A stretch of DNA of 64,000 nt from Pegoplata infirma (Eukaryota; Arthropoda; Insecta; Diptera; Anthomyiidae), in contig OY992537.1 in assembly GCA_963921195.1 (NCBI GenBank), positions 76,886,894 through 76,950,893 of the forward strand. Direction: 5' to 3'. Below are positions 11,207 through 21,286 of the stretch, one piece after another; within the stretch, counting starts at the first letter, position 1; each line of letters starts with the position of its first letter. Under the pieces are notes generated by a model. The model worked only from the letters and a program-made list of their open reading frames with translations. It was not told where the DNA came from and did no database searches. Position numbers and translations under genes: made by a program.

Positions 11207-11713
11207 TTAAGATAAAGCAACTCTATAACTGGCGCTAATGTTGTCGGTGTCTTGTTTTAAATTCATTGTTCGTTGTATATTTTGTTGTATTCGTAAACTT
11301 TCAATTGTAAATCTCTTTCTCTCCTTGCTTTCTTTGTCTAATATTCTAATGTTCTCAAAATTTGGTTCGTGTCCACTCTCCATAATATGTGTTGATAAAG
11401 CTGTGCTCATGTTTTTCTTTAAAATATCGTTTTTATGTTCACTCATCCTTGTGCCTAATGTTCGTTTTGTTGTGCCAATATATATTAAGTTGCAGTTTTG
11501 TTCTGCGTTCCCCTTGCACTGCACTTCATACACAACATTGCTTTGTTGTTCTTTCTCTACTCGTGCCTTAACATTAGAAAAAATTGTATTAATTGTTGTA
11601 TTTGGTTTGTAAGCTAATTTTGTGTTTTTTGATTGTATTATTGCTTTGATGTTTTTTGCTTTGAATTTTTCAAAATAATCAACAAAAATTTGTGATTTTT
11701 TTTGGTTATTCAC
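11207..11713 (-). pseudogene. 3' fragment of a second Penelope-like element (GIY-YIG domain)
   Basis: A 168-codon open frame that is mostly the C-terminal nuclease of a PLE: LAYKP (33-37), SNVVYEVQC (58-66) with Cys66 and Cys74, YIGTTKRTLGTRMSEH (78-93), His109 and His115, then a FTIESLRIQQ tail matching FTLESLSIQQ in the PLE at 8765. The two proteins are clearly related but diverged (roughly half the residues match by eye), so they are different PLE families. The RT domain is absent. The first ~17 codons (11664-11713) belong to flanking repeat DNA also found near 15860-15906, so the true PLE break is near 11663 and the start is a chance fusion. It converges on the plus-strand PLE. Confidence 0.85.
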
Positions 11714-11842
11714 AAAAATTCAAATAAATAACGTATTATTCAATCAACAAAAAATAAATATTCTTGAAAATTTTGTGTTTGAAAAAAAAACTATTTTATT
11801 TATTTTGTACAGTTTAACAAAAAATTATTCTTACAAAACAGT
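11664..11842. repeat. Inverted-repeat arm (partner 15715-15906)
   Basis: The reverse complement of this ~180 bp closely matches 15715-15906 ('TCAAACACAAAATTTTCAAG', 'TTTTGTGAATAACC'). The match stops exactly where PLE 2 sequence begins, which marks that element's 5' truncation point. Confidence 0.75.
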
Positions 11843-12017
11843 TTTGTTTTAATATCAGGTTCTTATAAATTGTAATTTATAAAAAGTCCATTTGAATTCA
11901 GAAAAGTTAAGTTGTGATTTAGGAAATTCCAAGTGCAGAGCTATAAACTTATGCAAATATTTACTTAACAAAACTTTTTTTTTAAAGAAAAGTATAAAAA
12001 TCTGTAAAAATTGGCGA

Positions 12018-12330
12018 CTTTCATAGGTTGGTTTAAGGAGTATACTCACTTTGTCATTCCGTGTGTAAGCATCGAAATATCTATCTAACAAACCATAAAA
12101 TATATATTATTTATTAGTGATCGATTGTTACACATTCTGCAGATGTCCGTCCGTTCGTCTGTGGAAGACATGATACAATCCAAAATATATCTTATGGTCT
12201 GAGGCTGGTTAAGTACGGAAATGGGCCAAATCGGATCATATTTAAAAATTTGAAAAAAGGCAGAAGCAAATGAAATATTTCTATGGCAGAAGAACTTCAA
12301 CGTCCTGCAGTTGAATCCAGGGGACTAGAA
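12018..12330 (-). mobile_element. DINE-1-like (Helitron-related) fragment
   Basis: Landmarks are 'GTATACTCACTTTGTCATTCCG', 'GCATCGAAATAT', 'ATGTCCGTCCGTTCGTC' and 'GGTTAAGTACGGAAATGG'. They occur in the same order as in the longer copy at 21287-21915. It is truncated and has no coding capacity. The superfamily assignment rests on resemblance to the dipteran DINE-1/INE-1 type. Confidence 0.6.
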
Positions 12331-13873
12331 AATGAAATTTTATGATAAAATTTAGCGGTCATATAACCAAATTTAAAAACATGCGATTTGCAAAATGGAA
12401 TGATATCTGATAATAATGATAAATACCGAAATGTTTATTTATTACATACACTCAAAATATTATGTCAGTAAATTCAACAGAAAATACGTTTGAAACTAAT
12501 GAAACTTTATTTAAAAAAAAGACTACACCTGTTGTCGTATGGGGGAGCGGGTCGCAGTGAGTATTTTCCGTTCGAGTTTGGAGTGGTACGTTGGCGGACA
12601 GAGCGACATAGCTTTTTGATGTTTGGGTTTGTCCATGTGCCATATTGTCTTTAGACTCTCTTTAGGTTGTTGTGGAACTGTTAGACATTATTGCGTTAAT
12701 GTCAAAAACTAAGAGTGGATTTTATATAATACGGACCTGTAGAATCCAAATCTGTCATCTAAAATGCTGTAGCTTGTTTCGTTTTTGTGTTTTTCGCGCT
12801 TAAAAATGTGCCCAATTCCATAGCATATAAAATACATTCAAAATAATTATGTTTATTTTTTGACCGTTTGAATACTGCAATGTAAATTTTTTTGAATACT
12901 TTATATAAATGCATAATTCCAAATAATATTTGTTTTTTTTTGATATCTCTAGTTTTCGAGAAAATTCGAATATAATAATCTTTTGCAATTCAACCGCGAT
13001 TTTTGAAAAAAGTGCTCGATCGATGTTTTGGTTTTTGTTCCTATATTATTCTTAGACATTCCAAATACGTATTCAAAAAAGAAAATATACACTCAAAAAA
13101 ATACGTTAGTAAAAAAGTTTGTAAAATTGTTTGTATCCGAACTTTACAACTTTTTTACTAAATTGTACTAAAAAAATATTTTTTTGTAATTCGTTTTAGT
13201 AAACTCGCGTTACAAACTATTAATTTTTTACCGATTTTTTCATAATTTTTTCAGTTGATTTTTTAAAAATTTCGTATTAACTTTTCGGGTTTCTTTTCTA
13301 GAAAAGTAATGCACTAATAAAATACAAAAAGAAAATGTTATTAAAATATTTAGAAATTAAAAAGAGCATTTAAAAAAAATATACAGTTAGTTATTTTTTT
13401 ATTTTAATGGTAAAACTTCGCTTTGATGAGTATGAATATGTTTATTATTTTCAATATTGAATTACACTTATTTGTCTGCTTCATTGTAACTACTTTGTTT
13501 TCTTTCAAATAAAAAAGTATATTAAAAAGGGAACAAAATGCAGTAAAGAGAAGATATGCAAAATTCAAAAAAACACCGACCTTTTTCAATTCTTTTTTCT
13601 TTCTTCTCCACTTGCGGTCCTTTTTTGTTTTACGCTATCTGCGAATTTTTTTTTCTTGTGTACAGTGTACACAAAGGGTTGATTTATTAATATTCAGTAT
13701 TGGTAATGTTGTGTACTTTTCTTCATGCCTTTCTTTCTATTATTCAGTTGAAAAATAGCATTTGAATTGACAACGTCGCGGAGCGGAAGAAATAAAAAAA
13801 TGTACAAACAACAAAATATTACAACACAAAATACAGGTAGCCAAATGTTAAAGTATTTTTTGTTTAAAATTAA
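12331..13873. other. Gene-free stretch with CACTCAAAA-type ends
   Basis: No gene recognised. CACTCAAAATATTATGTCAG near 12450 and CACTCAAAAAAATACGTTAG near 13091 look like left termini of the Tc1-type MITE group, but matching right ends were not found. Positions 12525-12700 are noticeably G+C-richer than their surroundings, with no motif I can identify. Confidence 0.35.
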
Positions 13874-14548
13874 GGGCCTAATTTTGAAAACGCAACGCGC
13901 CTTTTCATCTCGCGTTGGACAATTTTCTATTTTGTAAAACGCGAGCACTGAACAGCTGTTTTTTCGCGTTGACTTACGTGTTTTTAGAACAAATTGTATG
14001 GAAAATGGAATTTTGTAAAACGCAAGAGAGTGTTTTTCATCACTTGAAGTGTCAAAATGATCACTTGAAATTTTGGGGCGTTGATGTAACAAATATGCTT
14101 TTAAATAGCAAAAAATAAATAAATAATGTTGGAATATGTAAATATACAACAAAAAAGTTATAAATGTGTAAAAAAAACTTCTCCGGCAGAAGAAAAACAT
14201 CGAAAATAGCAAAGCGTCTCGTTGTGATTTTTCTTGCTTTTTTCAACTAATTTATGTTACTTTTTTTTTGTTCTCTTTTTTCTCAAATATTCTCTTTGCA
14301 GGTGTTGCCTTATCGTATATATGTGTTACCCCACGATAATGGGTGTGTATCCCCTGCAAAATGGGTGGCCAATTTTATTAATTTTAGAATGTCTGGCAAC
14401 ACTGATTCAAATTTAATTGACATTTCAAGTGATGACGTAAAAATTGAACGCAATAACGTATTGATTTACAAAATTGCACTTTTTGAGCCTCGCGTTCACG
14501 TTAACGTTGGTGATGCGTTCAACGCGAGTGATTTACAAAATTAGGCCC
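13874..14548. mobile_element. PIF/Harbinger-type MITE (GGGCCTAATTTTG ends)
   Basis: Termini are GGGCCTAATTTTG at 13874 and CAAAATTAGGCCC ending at 14548, flanked by TAA on both sides (13871-13873 and 14549-14551 by inspection). GGGC-type ends and a 3-bp TWA duplication fit PIF/Harbinger. The interior carries several 'TTTTGTAAAACGCGAG'-type sub-repeats of the terminus. Open frames inside are not recognised proteins. Confidence 0.75.
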
Positions 14549-15714
14549 TAACTCTTTTTTTAGGACAATAAATAAAACAAAATAGAAAATTATGAAAGCA
14601 GGTAACAACTGTATATTTATGTGTTCCATTTAAATAATATCATATAATGTATTTTTTATTCTAGAACACCAATTTATTCAACATGTCATTTTATTCAACA
14701 CAATTTTCAAAGCATTAATTTTATGTGGTATGTAATTTATATTTTGTATTAAAAAAAATGTATTCAATATTTTCTCTTACATATTTCAGATCAAAAATTC
14801 AAACAAAACCTGACTTGCATTGAAATAGTAATGGCGACAACAAGCGCAATACGCAGTTTACATATAGTAAAAAGACCAAAAATTTAAAATACACAATTTA
14901 CAATTTTTTTACAAAAAAATTTAATAATACTAATTTTTTTAGTGTTTTTTAAGATTACTAATTTTTGAAAACCCGTGTTTTACTTGGTTGGTCAAAGTCA
15001 CAAATTTTACCTGGCCTATGTGATATAGTTATAAAGTAAATTTGAAACATTTTTGATATATTATAACTTATTATTTTAATTATTTTCATGCACTAATTCG
15101 TAGAAATTTCATGCACTAATTCCTAGAATATTTTTTCCCTTTTGGTAGACTTCAATGTATCTCGCTTAAAAAATATAACAGTTAATCCGTAAAATGAGGG
15201 ATAGAAGGATAGATCGTTATGTGCTAGAGAATCACAATAAATTACATCATCAGTACAACATCAGTTTTACCTCAAAAGTAGTCAAAATTAAAAAAATATT
15301 ATAAGCAAATATGCATTTAAATTTTAAAAATAGAATAAAGCATTTTCTATTGCAAAAATGTTCAATTGTATAAAGAATGAAATTTTTTTCGATTAAAATA
15401 ATTTTTGTGTAGTAGAAACATTTCACAGTTAATACTAAAGAATATTTTCTTAAAAATGTCACCAAAGCAAAAACCCTTAAAAATCTCAATGTTTTGCAAA
15501 ATAAACCTTTACAATTAAGGGTATTTAAGTAATTATACATCCTTTCACGACTTTTTATTGTTTAAGAAAAATATCGAAAAGTCTAATCAACTAGAGTTTT
15601 TTCCATAAGAAAATGTTTTAAGAACATTTTTTAATCAGTAAAAGTCAATTTGGGAAAAAATGAAAAATAATCTAATTAATGTTTTAGTAAAGAAAACCTT
15701 AAATAAGTAAAACA
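14549..15714. other. Gene-free AT-rich stretch
   Basis: Nothing recognisable as a gene, RNA or element boundary. The open frame on the minus strand at 15250-15540 is of low complexity (K/I/F/L-rich) with no motif. Confidence 0.35.
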
Positions 15715-15906
15715 ATAGTGGTTTGTAAGAATAATTGTGTGTTTTACTGTATAATAAAATTCAAAATAAATAAAAAAAAAATTATTTTTCAAACACAAAA
15801 TTTTCAAGAATATTTCTTTTTTTTGTTTAAATAATACGTTATTCATTTGAATTTTTGTGAATAACCAAAAAAAATCACAAATTTTTGTTGATTATTTTGA
15901 AAAATT
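15715..15906. repeat. Inverted-repeat arm (partner 11664-11842)
   Basis: Near-identical in reverse orientation to 11664-11842. Beyond 15906 the sequence changes to AAATAAAAT-type low complexity (15906-16120), where the partner changes to PLE 2. Confidence 0.75.
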
Positions 15907-16119
15907 CTATTTTGTTTGTTTGAATAAGCAATCAGAAAAAATTTATTTGATTTTTTTGGAAAGAAATATTATTTCATTTTTATGAATTTGAATAAAATAA
16001 AATTTTATTTTATTCAAACCAAAATAAATAAAATAACAAAACATTTTATTTTTTGATAGCCAACTAAAATATCAAAGTATTTTATTTTTTTCCAAAAAAT
16101 CCAAATAAAAAAAATCAAT

Positions 16120-16205
16120 AATACAGCTATGCTCAAAATATAATATTTTAAAGGTCGAATATAACAATTTTTATTTTTTAATAAAAATTAATCAGAATTG
16201 TTTTG
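16120..16205 (+). repeat. Isolated family-1 module B, inverted to 8530-8632
   Basis: 'CAGCTATGCTCAAAATATAA' followed by 'TTTTAAAGGTCGAATATAAC' and 'AATAAAAATTAATCAGAATT' is the reverse complement of 8550-8632. The two copies bracket the 7.5-kb interval that contains both PLEs. Confidence 0.75.
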
Positions 16206-16289
16206 TTTAAATATACTTTTTTCTTTTCTTTGGTTCGGGCTTTAGATTCTGAAATTTTATTTATGTAGAAAAATTCAAATGTTAAGCGA

Positions 16290-16805
16290 CTGTTTTTCAT
16301 AGCAGTATTCTCAGATTCTTCAAAATTTTACCTCTTCGTAGACGCTAAGATATTTTTCACAAATAAAACGATTCTGAAACAGACTCAAAGACATGTTCCT
16401 CATAGGGACATTCTCAGACTCTGAAACGTTTTTCGTACAAACAATTTCTTAGATTTTGCATTTCTGCTAATATTTTTTCAGTAAAAATCTTCACAAATTC
16501 TGCAAAATGTTTTGAAACTGTTTTTGTACAGAAAAATTATCAGACTATAAGATATTTTTCGTAAAAAAAAATCCCAGACATTTTTTGCATATAAAATTTT
16601 TCAGATTCTTGGACATTTTTTGCAAAGAAAAAATTATAAGACTATAAGATGTTATTCGCATAGAAAATTCTTTGGTTCTGAGACATTTTTTGCAAATGGT
16701 TCAGAAACTTTTGGGTTTGGGAAAATTTTTAGATTTTGAGACATTTTTAATAAAGGAATATTCCCAGATTCTAAGACATTTTTTGCAAAGAAAACTAAAA
16801 TATTC
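16290..16805. repeat. Degenerate ~40-bp tandem repeat
   Basis: The unit is approximately TCAGATTCTGAGACATTTTT followed by TGCAAAGAAAA, repeated about a dozen times with substitutions. Similar sequence occurs at 6000-6105 and 34360-34520. Confidence 0.6.
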
Positions 16806-16876
16806 TAAAGCAATTTCAACATTTAATATTTAGACAAATTTTTGGATAGCAATAATTTTCAAAATAGCTGCACTTG

Positions 16877-17300
16877 AGGTAGAGGTATAAGAAATACAAG
16901 TGCGAATGATTAATTTTGTATTCATGCAATTCATCACTATACGCCTCAATGCATATTTTAAAATACAATATATTTTCTTCAAAAAAGAGCAGTTCCCATA
17001 AAATATAAAAAACATTTCAATAAATTGTTTTTAACAATTTAACATTTTACTAACAAACTTGGAAACATTTTTTTTTTATTTTTTTTAAGTTATAAGAAAT
17101 ACCAGTGCGTATGATTAATTTTGTATTTATGTATACAATTCATTACTCATACGCCTCAATATTCTTCATGTATATTTTCAAATACAGACAGTATTTTCTT
17201 GAAAAAAGAAAAAAAAAAAATTTCAGTAAATTGTTTTCAACAATTTAAATTGTTTTCAACAATTTTACTAACAAACTTTAAAACTATTTATTTTTTTTTT
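16877..17300. repeat. Tandem duplication, ~215-bp period
   Basis: Positions 16877-17080 and 17091-17300 share 'TATAAGAAATAC.AGTGCG', 'ATGATTAATTTTGTATT', 'TACGCCTCAAT' and 'ACTAACAAACTT' in the same order. Short open frames in it are not conserved between the copies. Confidence 0.7.
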
Positions 17301-17526
17301 AATTTTTTGTAAATTTATCTTCTTCTCATTTCTCAATAAACAGCAATATCCTGGTAAAATTTTTTTACTCTACATTAAAATGTTTATCTAAACATTGTCT
17401 TTTTACAAATAACAACATAAACAAGCGGAAATAGACAAAAAGAAAACAAAAAGAAAAAATAAAAAAATGCTAAAAAAAAAACAAATAAAATGCATAACAA
17501 TTTTCGATATGACCTCGTTTGTAAAA

Positions 17527-17710
17527 CTATGGCCCTTACCACAAGAAAACAAAAAGTCTATTTTATCAAAAGTTTTATTTTAAATTTCAAATTTTCTATA
17601 CATTTTTTGAAAGTCGATTTTAAAAACAAAAACAATTGGTATGGAAATAAAATTAAAGGCTGATTTTAAATATATTTTATTTTTCTATGGTAAGGCTGTA
17701 TATTTTTTGT
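17527..17710. repeat. Direct-repeat copy (partner 18744-18925)
   Basis: 'GGCCCTTACCACAAGAAAAC' through 'TTTCTATGGTAAGGCTG' is repeated at 18744-18925 in the same orientation, 1.2 kb away. The repeat starts GGCCCTTACCA and ends TGGTAAGGC, so it is bounded by a short imperfect inverted repeat and may itself be a small mobile unit. Confidence 0.65.
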
Positions 17711-17867
17711 TTGAGACTTTCAGCACACACAAAAATAAAAACATGCACACTTACACAAAATATAAACAAAAAATATGCTGAATTTTAAATATTAAGTTCA
17801 AAAAATGACAAACGGTTTTCAAGATTTTGCCCCTTGAAAATTTCTAAGAATGATCCAATGTTTATTT

Positions 17868-18000
17868 ATTTTTTTATACCCTCCAGAATGGGGGTATATT
17901 CACTTTGTTATTCCGTTTGTAATGCATCGAACTATCGCTCGAGGACCTCATAAAAACCACAAATCTGGACTTAGGTCGTCATATTTTTTTATATTGTGTA
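17868..18000 (-). mobile_element. DINE-1-like terminal fragment
   Basis: 'TATACCCTCCAGAATGGGGG', 'TATATTCACTTTGTTATTCC' and 'GTAATGCATCGAACTATCG' match one end of the DINE-like copies at 21287 and 22672. It is truncated after ~130 bp. Confidence 0.55.
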
Positions 18001-18029
18001 TAAAGACATTCCCATTTACAGTTTATTTT

Positions 18030-18400
18030 AGTTCCAAATACTCGCGATTTTATTCGCGATTTTCATTTTATAAAAATTAAAAAAAAAAAGTTGTGTAGTT
18101 TGAAGAGCTATAACTTTTTAAATAAATATCGGATTTTTATAATCAAAACTGAAATTAAAAGCTAAAGTTCTCTACCGTAAACTTAAAAGATAAAAAAAAT
18201 AATTTTATAAAAATTAAAAAAAAATAATATATATATTAAAAAGTTGTGTAGTTTGAAGAGGTATAACTTCTTAAGTAAATATCGGATTTTTAAAACCAAA
18301 ACTAAAATTAAAAGCTTCAATCCTCTACTTTAAACATAAAAGTTAAAAAAATGTGTCATTGAAAAATGTATTTTATATGCAAATGCATAATTTTAGTCAA
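18030..18400. repeat. Tandem 'TTTGAAGAGCTATAACTT' repeat
   Basis: Two ~155-bp copies ('GTTGTGTAGTTTGAAGAG', 'TATCGGATTTTTA', 'AAGTTCTCTAC') sit side by side. The same dispersed repeat occurs at 43750-44060, 63330-63580 and 63780-63900. It is non-coding and of unknown family. Confidence 0.65.
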
Positions 18401-18743
18401 TTCTTACCCCTTTTGATTTTTTTTTTAATTAACACATTACACCATCCGACAGCTAATGTTAAACATAATCCGGATAATATATATACGTCTGAAAGTAGAC
18501 ATCAAATGGAGTAAAACAACATTTACAGTTTTCCATTTCGTGATGCTGTATCCTTTTAAAAGGACTTCAAATTTTTAAAGGAGATATTTTGTAAAATGTT
18601 TTTTGAATTTTTGTACTTCTCTTATAATATCACTGTTTATTGCAAGTAAAAGAGGAGAATCTTCGCTAATTTTTAATTTTTTTTTTATTTTGCCATATCA
18701 GGAAAAAGGATGTAAATTATGTACTTTCAAAAATTTATGAAAA

Positions 18744-18925
18744 TATTGGCCCTTACCACAAGAAAACCAAAAGTCTATTTTAACAAAAGTTATATTTTAA
18801 ATTTCAAATTTAAATCCATTTTTTGCAAGTCGATTAAAAAAAAAACATTTTGTATGGAAATAAAATTAAAAGCTGATTTTAAATATATTTTATTTTTCTA
18901 TGGTAAGGCTGATTTTGTTAAAAAT
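18744..18925. repeat. Direct-repeat copy (partner 17527-17710)
   Basis: See 17527. Both copies are about 180 bp and end at GGTAAGGCTG. Confidence 0.65.
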
Positions 18926-18932
18926 TTTAAAT

Positions 18933-19640
18933 GATATTCTGATTAATTTTTATTAAAAAATAAAAATTGTTCTATTCGACCTTTAAAATATTATATTCGA
19001 CCTTTAAAATATTAATTTTCTTGAAAATTATGCTATGAGAATATCATGGTTTTAATTAATAAAGAAAATAACGACCTCGAGCCAGAATAAACATCCTCAA
19101 AATATAATATTTTAAAGGTCGAATAGAACAATTTTTATTTTTTAATAAAAATTAATCAGAATTTGAACATAATGGTTGGCACGCCATAGTGACGAATAAC
19201 CCTAATGTGGTTATTACATTCACAACAATAAATAACATATTGTTGTAGTCCATTGGACTATCATATGTAAAATGTTTTAAATATTTTTGTTGGTTATTGA
19301 CAATCGTTGCCTTACTAGTATAGTACAATTTCTTCGTCTTTCTAATTTCACATTGTGGATAGAGTCGAATATGTTCTTATACTTTAGTTTGTGTACAAAC
19401 GATTTGTCGTTAGACTCGTTTGCTACTTTGTAGTAAATCGTTTCTTTTTTTGCTAAATAATCTTGACAATGGAATCTTGACAAATTCCGAAACACGTGTC
19501 GATTAGGTCTTGCAAAAATGACCAACATAAATAAATTTAAAACAAAAAAATAATTTTCTTGAAAATTATGCTATGAGAATATCATGGTTTTAATTAGTAA
19601 AGAAAATAATGACCTCGAGCCAGAATAAACATCCTCAAAA
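18933..19640 (+). mobile_element. Family-1 retrozyme-like element with 90-bp direct repeats
   Basis: Order: an inverted piece of module B (18933-19010), module A (19014-19101), module B, module C, a hammerhead-like motif (19447-19518), then module A again (19550-19640). The two A modules are nearly identical, so this is a little more than one 536-bp monomer of a head-to-tail repeat. No open frame encodes a recognisable protein. Copies or relatives occur at 8277-8632, 22905-23310, 28240-28510 and 57918-58510. The structure suggests a non-autonomous element that copies a circular or multimeric RNA; this is inference. Confidence 0.75.
19447..19518 (+). ncRNA. Hammerhead-ribozyme-like motif (family 1, best copy)
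   Basis: Outer stem I TTTTTGC (19447-19453) pairs with GCAAAAA (19512-19518). Inner stem I AATC (19459-19462) pairs with GATT (19501-19504). Core TTGACAA is at 19463-19469 with one unpaired T. Stem II is GGAAT (19471-19475) with ATTCC (19484-19488), then GAAA (19489-19492), self-complementary CACGTG (19493-19498) as helix III, and cleavage dinucleotide TC (19499-19500). The only departures from the consensus core are U3 and A8, which can pair with each other. Confidence 0.65.
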
Positions 19641-19837
19641 CATTTTAAATGATATTTAAGGACAAAGTTTCGAAATTACATTACTTGCCTCCTTTTCTCT
19701 GATATGTCAAAATAATAAATAAGGAAAATTAGCGAAAATCCTCCTCTTTAATTTGCCATCACTAGTGAAATCCAAGGAGAAGTACAAATAGGTGGAAAAA
19801 AAAGCAGAACCCGTTCTGATATTTCCCATTTTGAAAA

Positions 19838-20197
19838 AAGTCAAATTATCAAAAATCCGGCCACTTTTTATATTTTTTTTTTTAATTTTAGATGTTGTTC
19901 TATACACAAAAAAAATCTGACGCGCGTTTTTCGGTTTTTTTCGAGAAAATTGCACTTGAATATTAAATTTCTTCAGAAGTTTGTAATTTACTCTTATTTT
20001 TTGTTTCAATAAATAGTCCACGCTATGTTGAAACAAGAATACAAGCAGTTTACGAAATTGTTATGAAATTTCAAATGCAATTTCTTCGAAAAAAGAAAAT
20101 AAAAACGCGAGCCTAAATTTTTTGTGTAGATAGAAAAACATTTAATGTTAAAAAAAGAAAAAAAAAAATTGGCCGGATTTTTGATAAATTGACGTTA
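19838..20197. repeat. Foldback with CCGGCCA arms
   Basis: 'ATTATCAAAAATCCGGCCA' near 19845 faces 'TGGCCGGATTTTTGATAAAT' near 20170, about 320 bp apart. Central sequence 'TGACGCGCGTTTTTCGG' and 'AAAAACGCGAGCC' also partly mirror each other. Superfamily unknown. Confidence 0.6.
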
Positions 20198-20329
20198 AAA
20201 AAAATGTAAATTTAAGAATGGGTTCTAAAAAATTTTTCCAAACAAAAATATTTAAACTAAAGCCTTAAAAAAATATACTAGAATACAAATTTTTGAGATT
20301 ATGGTGCATTCCGTTTTAATTTGATAAAT

Positions 20330-20490
20330 ATTTAATCACGGCAACTCGGAAATTTCCTCCTAAGCACAGGTTTAAAGAGATTGAAAAACCAAAAACGCAA
20401 TTTTCTAAGTTCCATATAGGGCTATCAATACAACCTATTAAAAAATTTTCTGTAGCTGGACATTTGATGTGGAGTGCTGCATATGAAAAT
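20330..20490. repeat. Dispersed repeat (partner 53120-53275)
   Basis: 'GAAAAACCAAAAACGCAATTT', 'ATATAGGGCTATCAATAC' and 'CTGTAGCTGGACATTTGATG' match 53150-53265 in order. Non-coding. Confidence 0.6.
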
Positions 20491-20510
20491 TTTTTTTTAA
20501 CAACAGCTAC

Positions 20511-21025
20511 ACCCAGGCAGAAAAATACAAACTGGCCAACGTTGGAATGAAGTTGGCGGCGACGGTACCAACGTTGGCGAATCATATCCTTTTCTAAGTC
20601 TACGACGTCCTTCCGAGGTTGAAATGATAACAGTGGCCAACGATCGCTCGACTTTTGTTTTGACGTTGGGTTAACATTGATTTTACAAATTTACGACACT
20701 GGATTTACCTACTGCTTAGGGATGTATTGAAAATCTCGATGTATTGCTTTTTAGTTACCATTTTGTACAAATTGGTTGAAAAAGCAACTACTTAAGTGTT
20801 CACTTAGATTAAAGAGTTGAGGTCTATGTAAATCAAAAACTTTTTAAAAAAATAAAAATGCTAAACTTTAAAATTATAATCTATAGTGTAGTGTTTTATG
20901 TAAACACAAAGTTGTGCCAACACAATATTTTTAGTAAAACTGTTGTACATTATACACTGTTGTATTTTTTGGCTAGCCCGATATTGTACCAACACAAAAT
21001 TACCGTTGGCAATTTCTGACTGGGT
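20511..21025. mobile_element. MITE with ACCCAG.CAGAAA ends
   Basis: The left end ACCCAGGCAGAAA (20511) pairs with the right end TTTCTGACTGGGT (ending 21025). Next to the ends the interior carries short inverted 'GCCAACG' sub-repeats ('TGGCCAACGTTGG', 'CCGTTGGCAA'). 'AACAACA' occurs just outside the right end and 13-20 bp outside the left, so the exact boundary is uncertain. Confidence 0.55.
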
Positions 21026-21286
21026 AACAACATTTTTATGCATCCATATTAGGGTGGAGCAATTTTGGGAGCAAAAAAAAACAGAAACAAATTTTTTTTT
21101 TTTCCAATCAAAAAAAACATTTACCGTACAAGCAAGTTTCTGGTAATGTTCGAATATTTACTACTTAATATTTTAAACTAAAAACATATGTTAAAAAGAT
21201 ATATTTCTCACTTTGTTCGGAACTTTCCGATATTTAAGTCAAAAAAAAAACCCCAAAGAAATTGACATACAGGTCCAATATTTTTG

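Noticed and set aside
13694..14212. 172-residue minus-strand frame
   Set aside because: It crosses the left boundary of the MITE at 13874 and has low complexity with no motif.
16290..16805. Regularly spaced repeats considered as a CRISPR array
   Set aside because: Units are degenerate and contiguous with no unique spacers, and the genome is eukaryotic.
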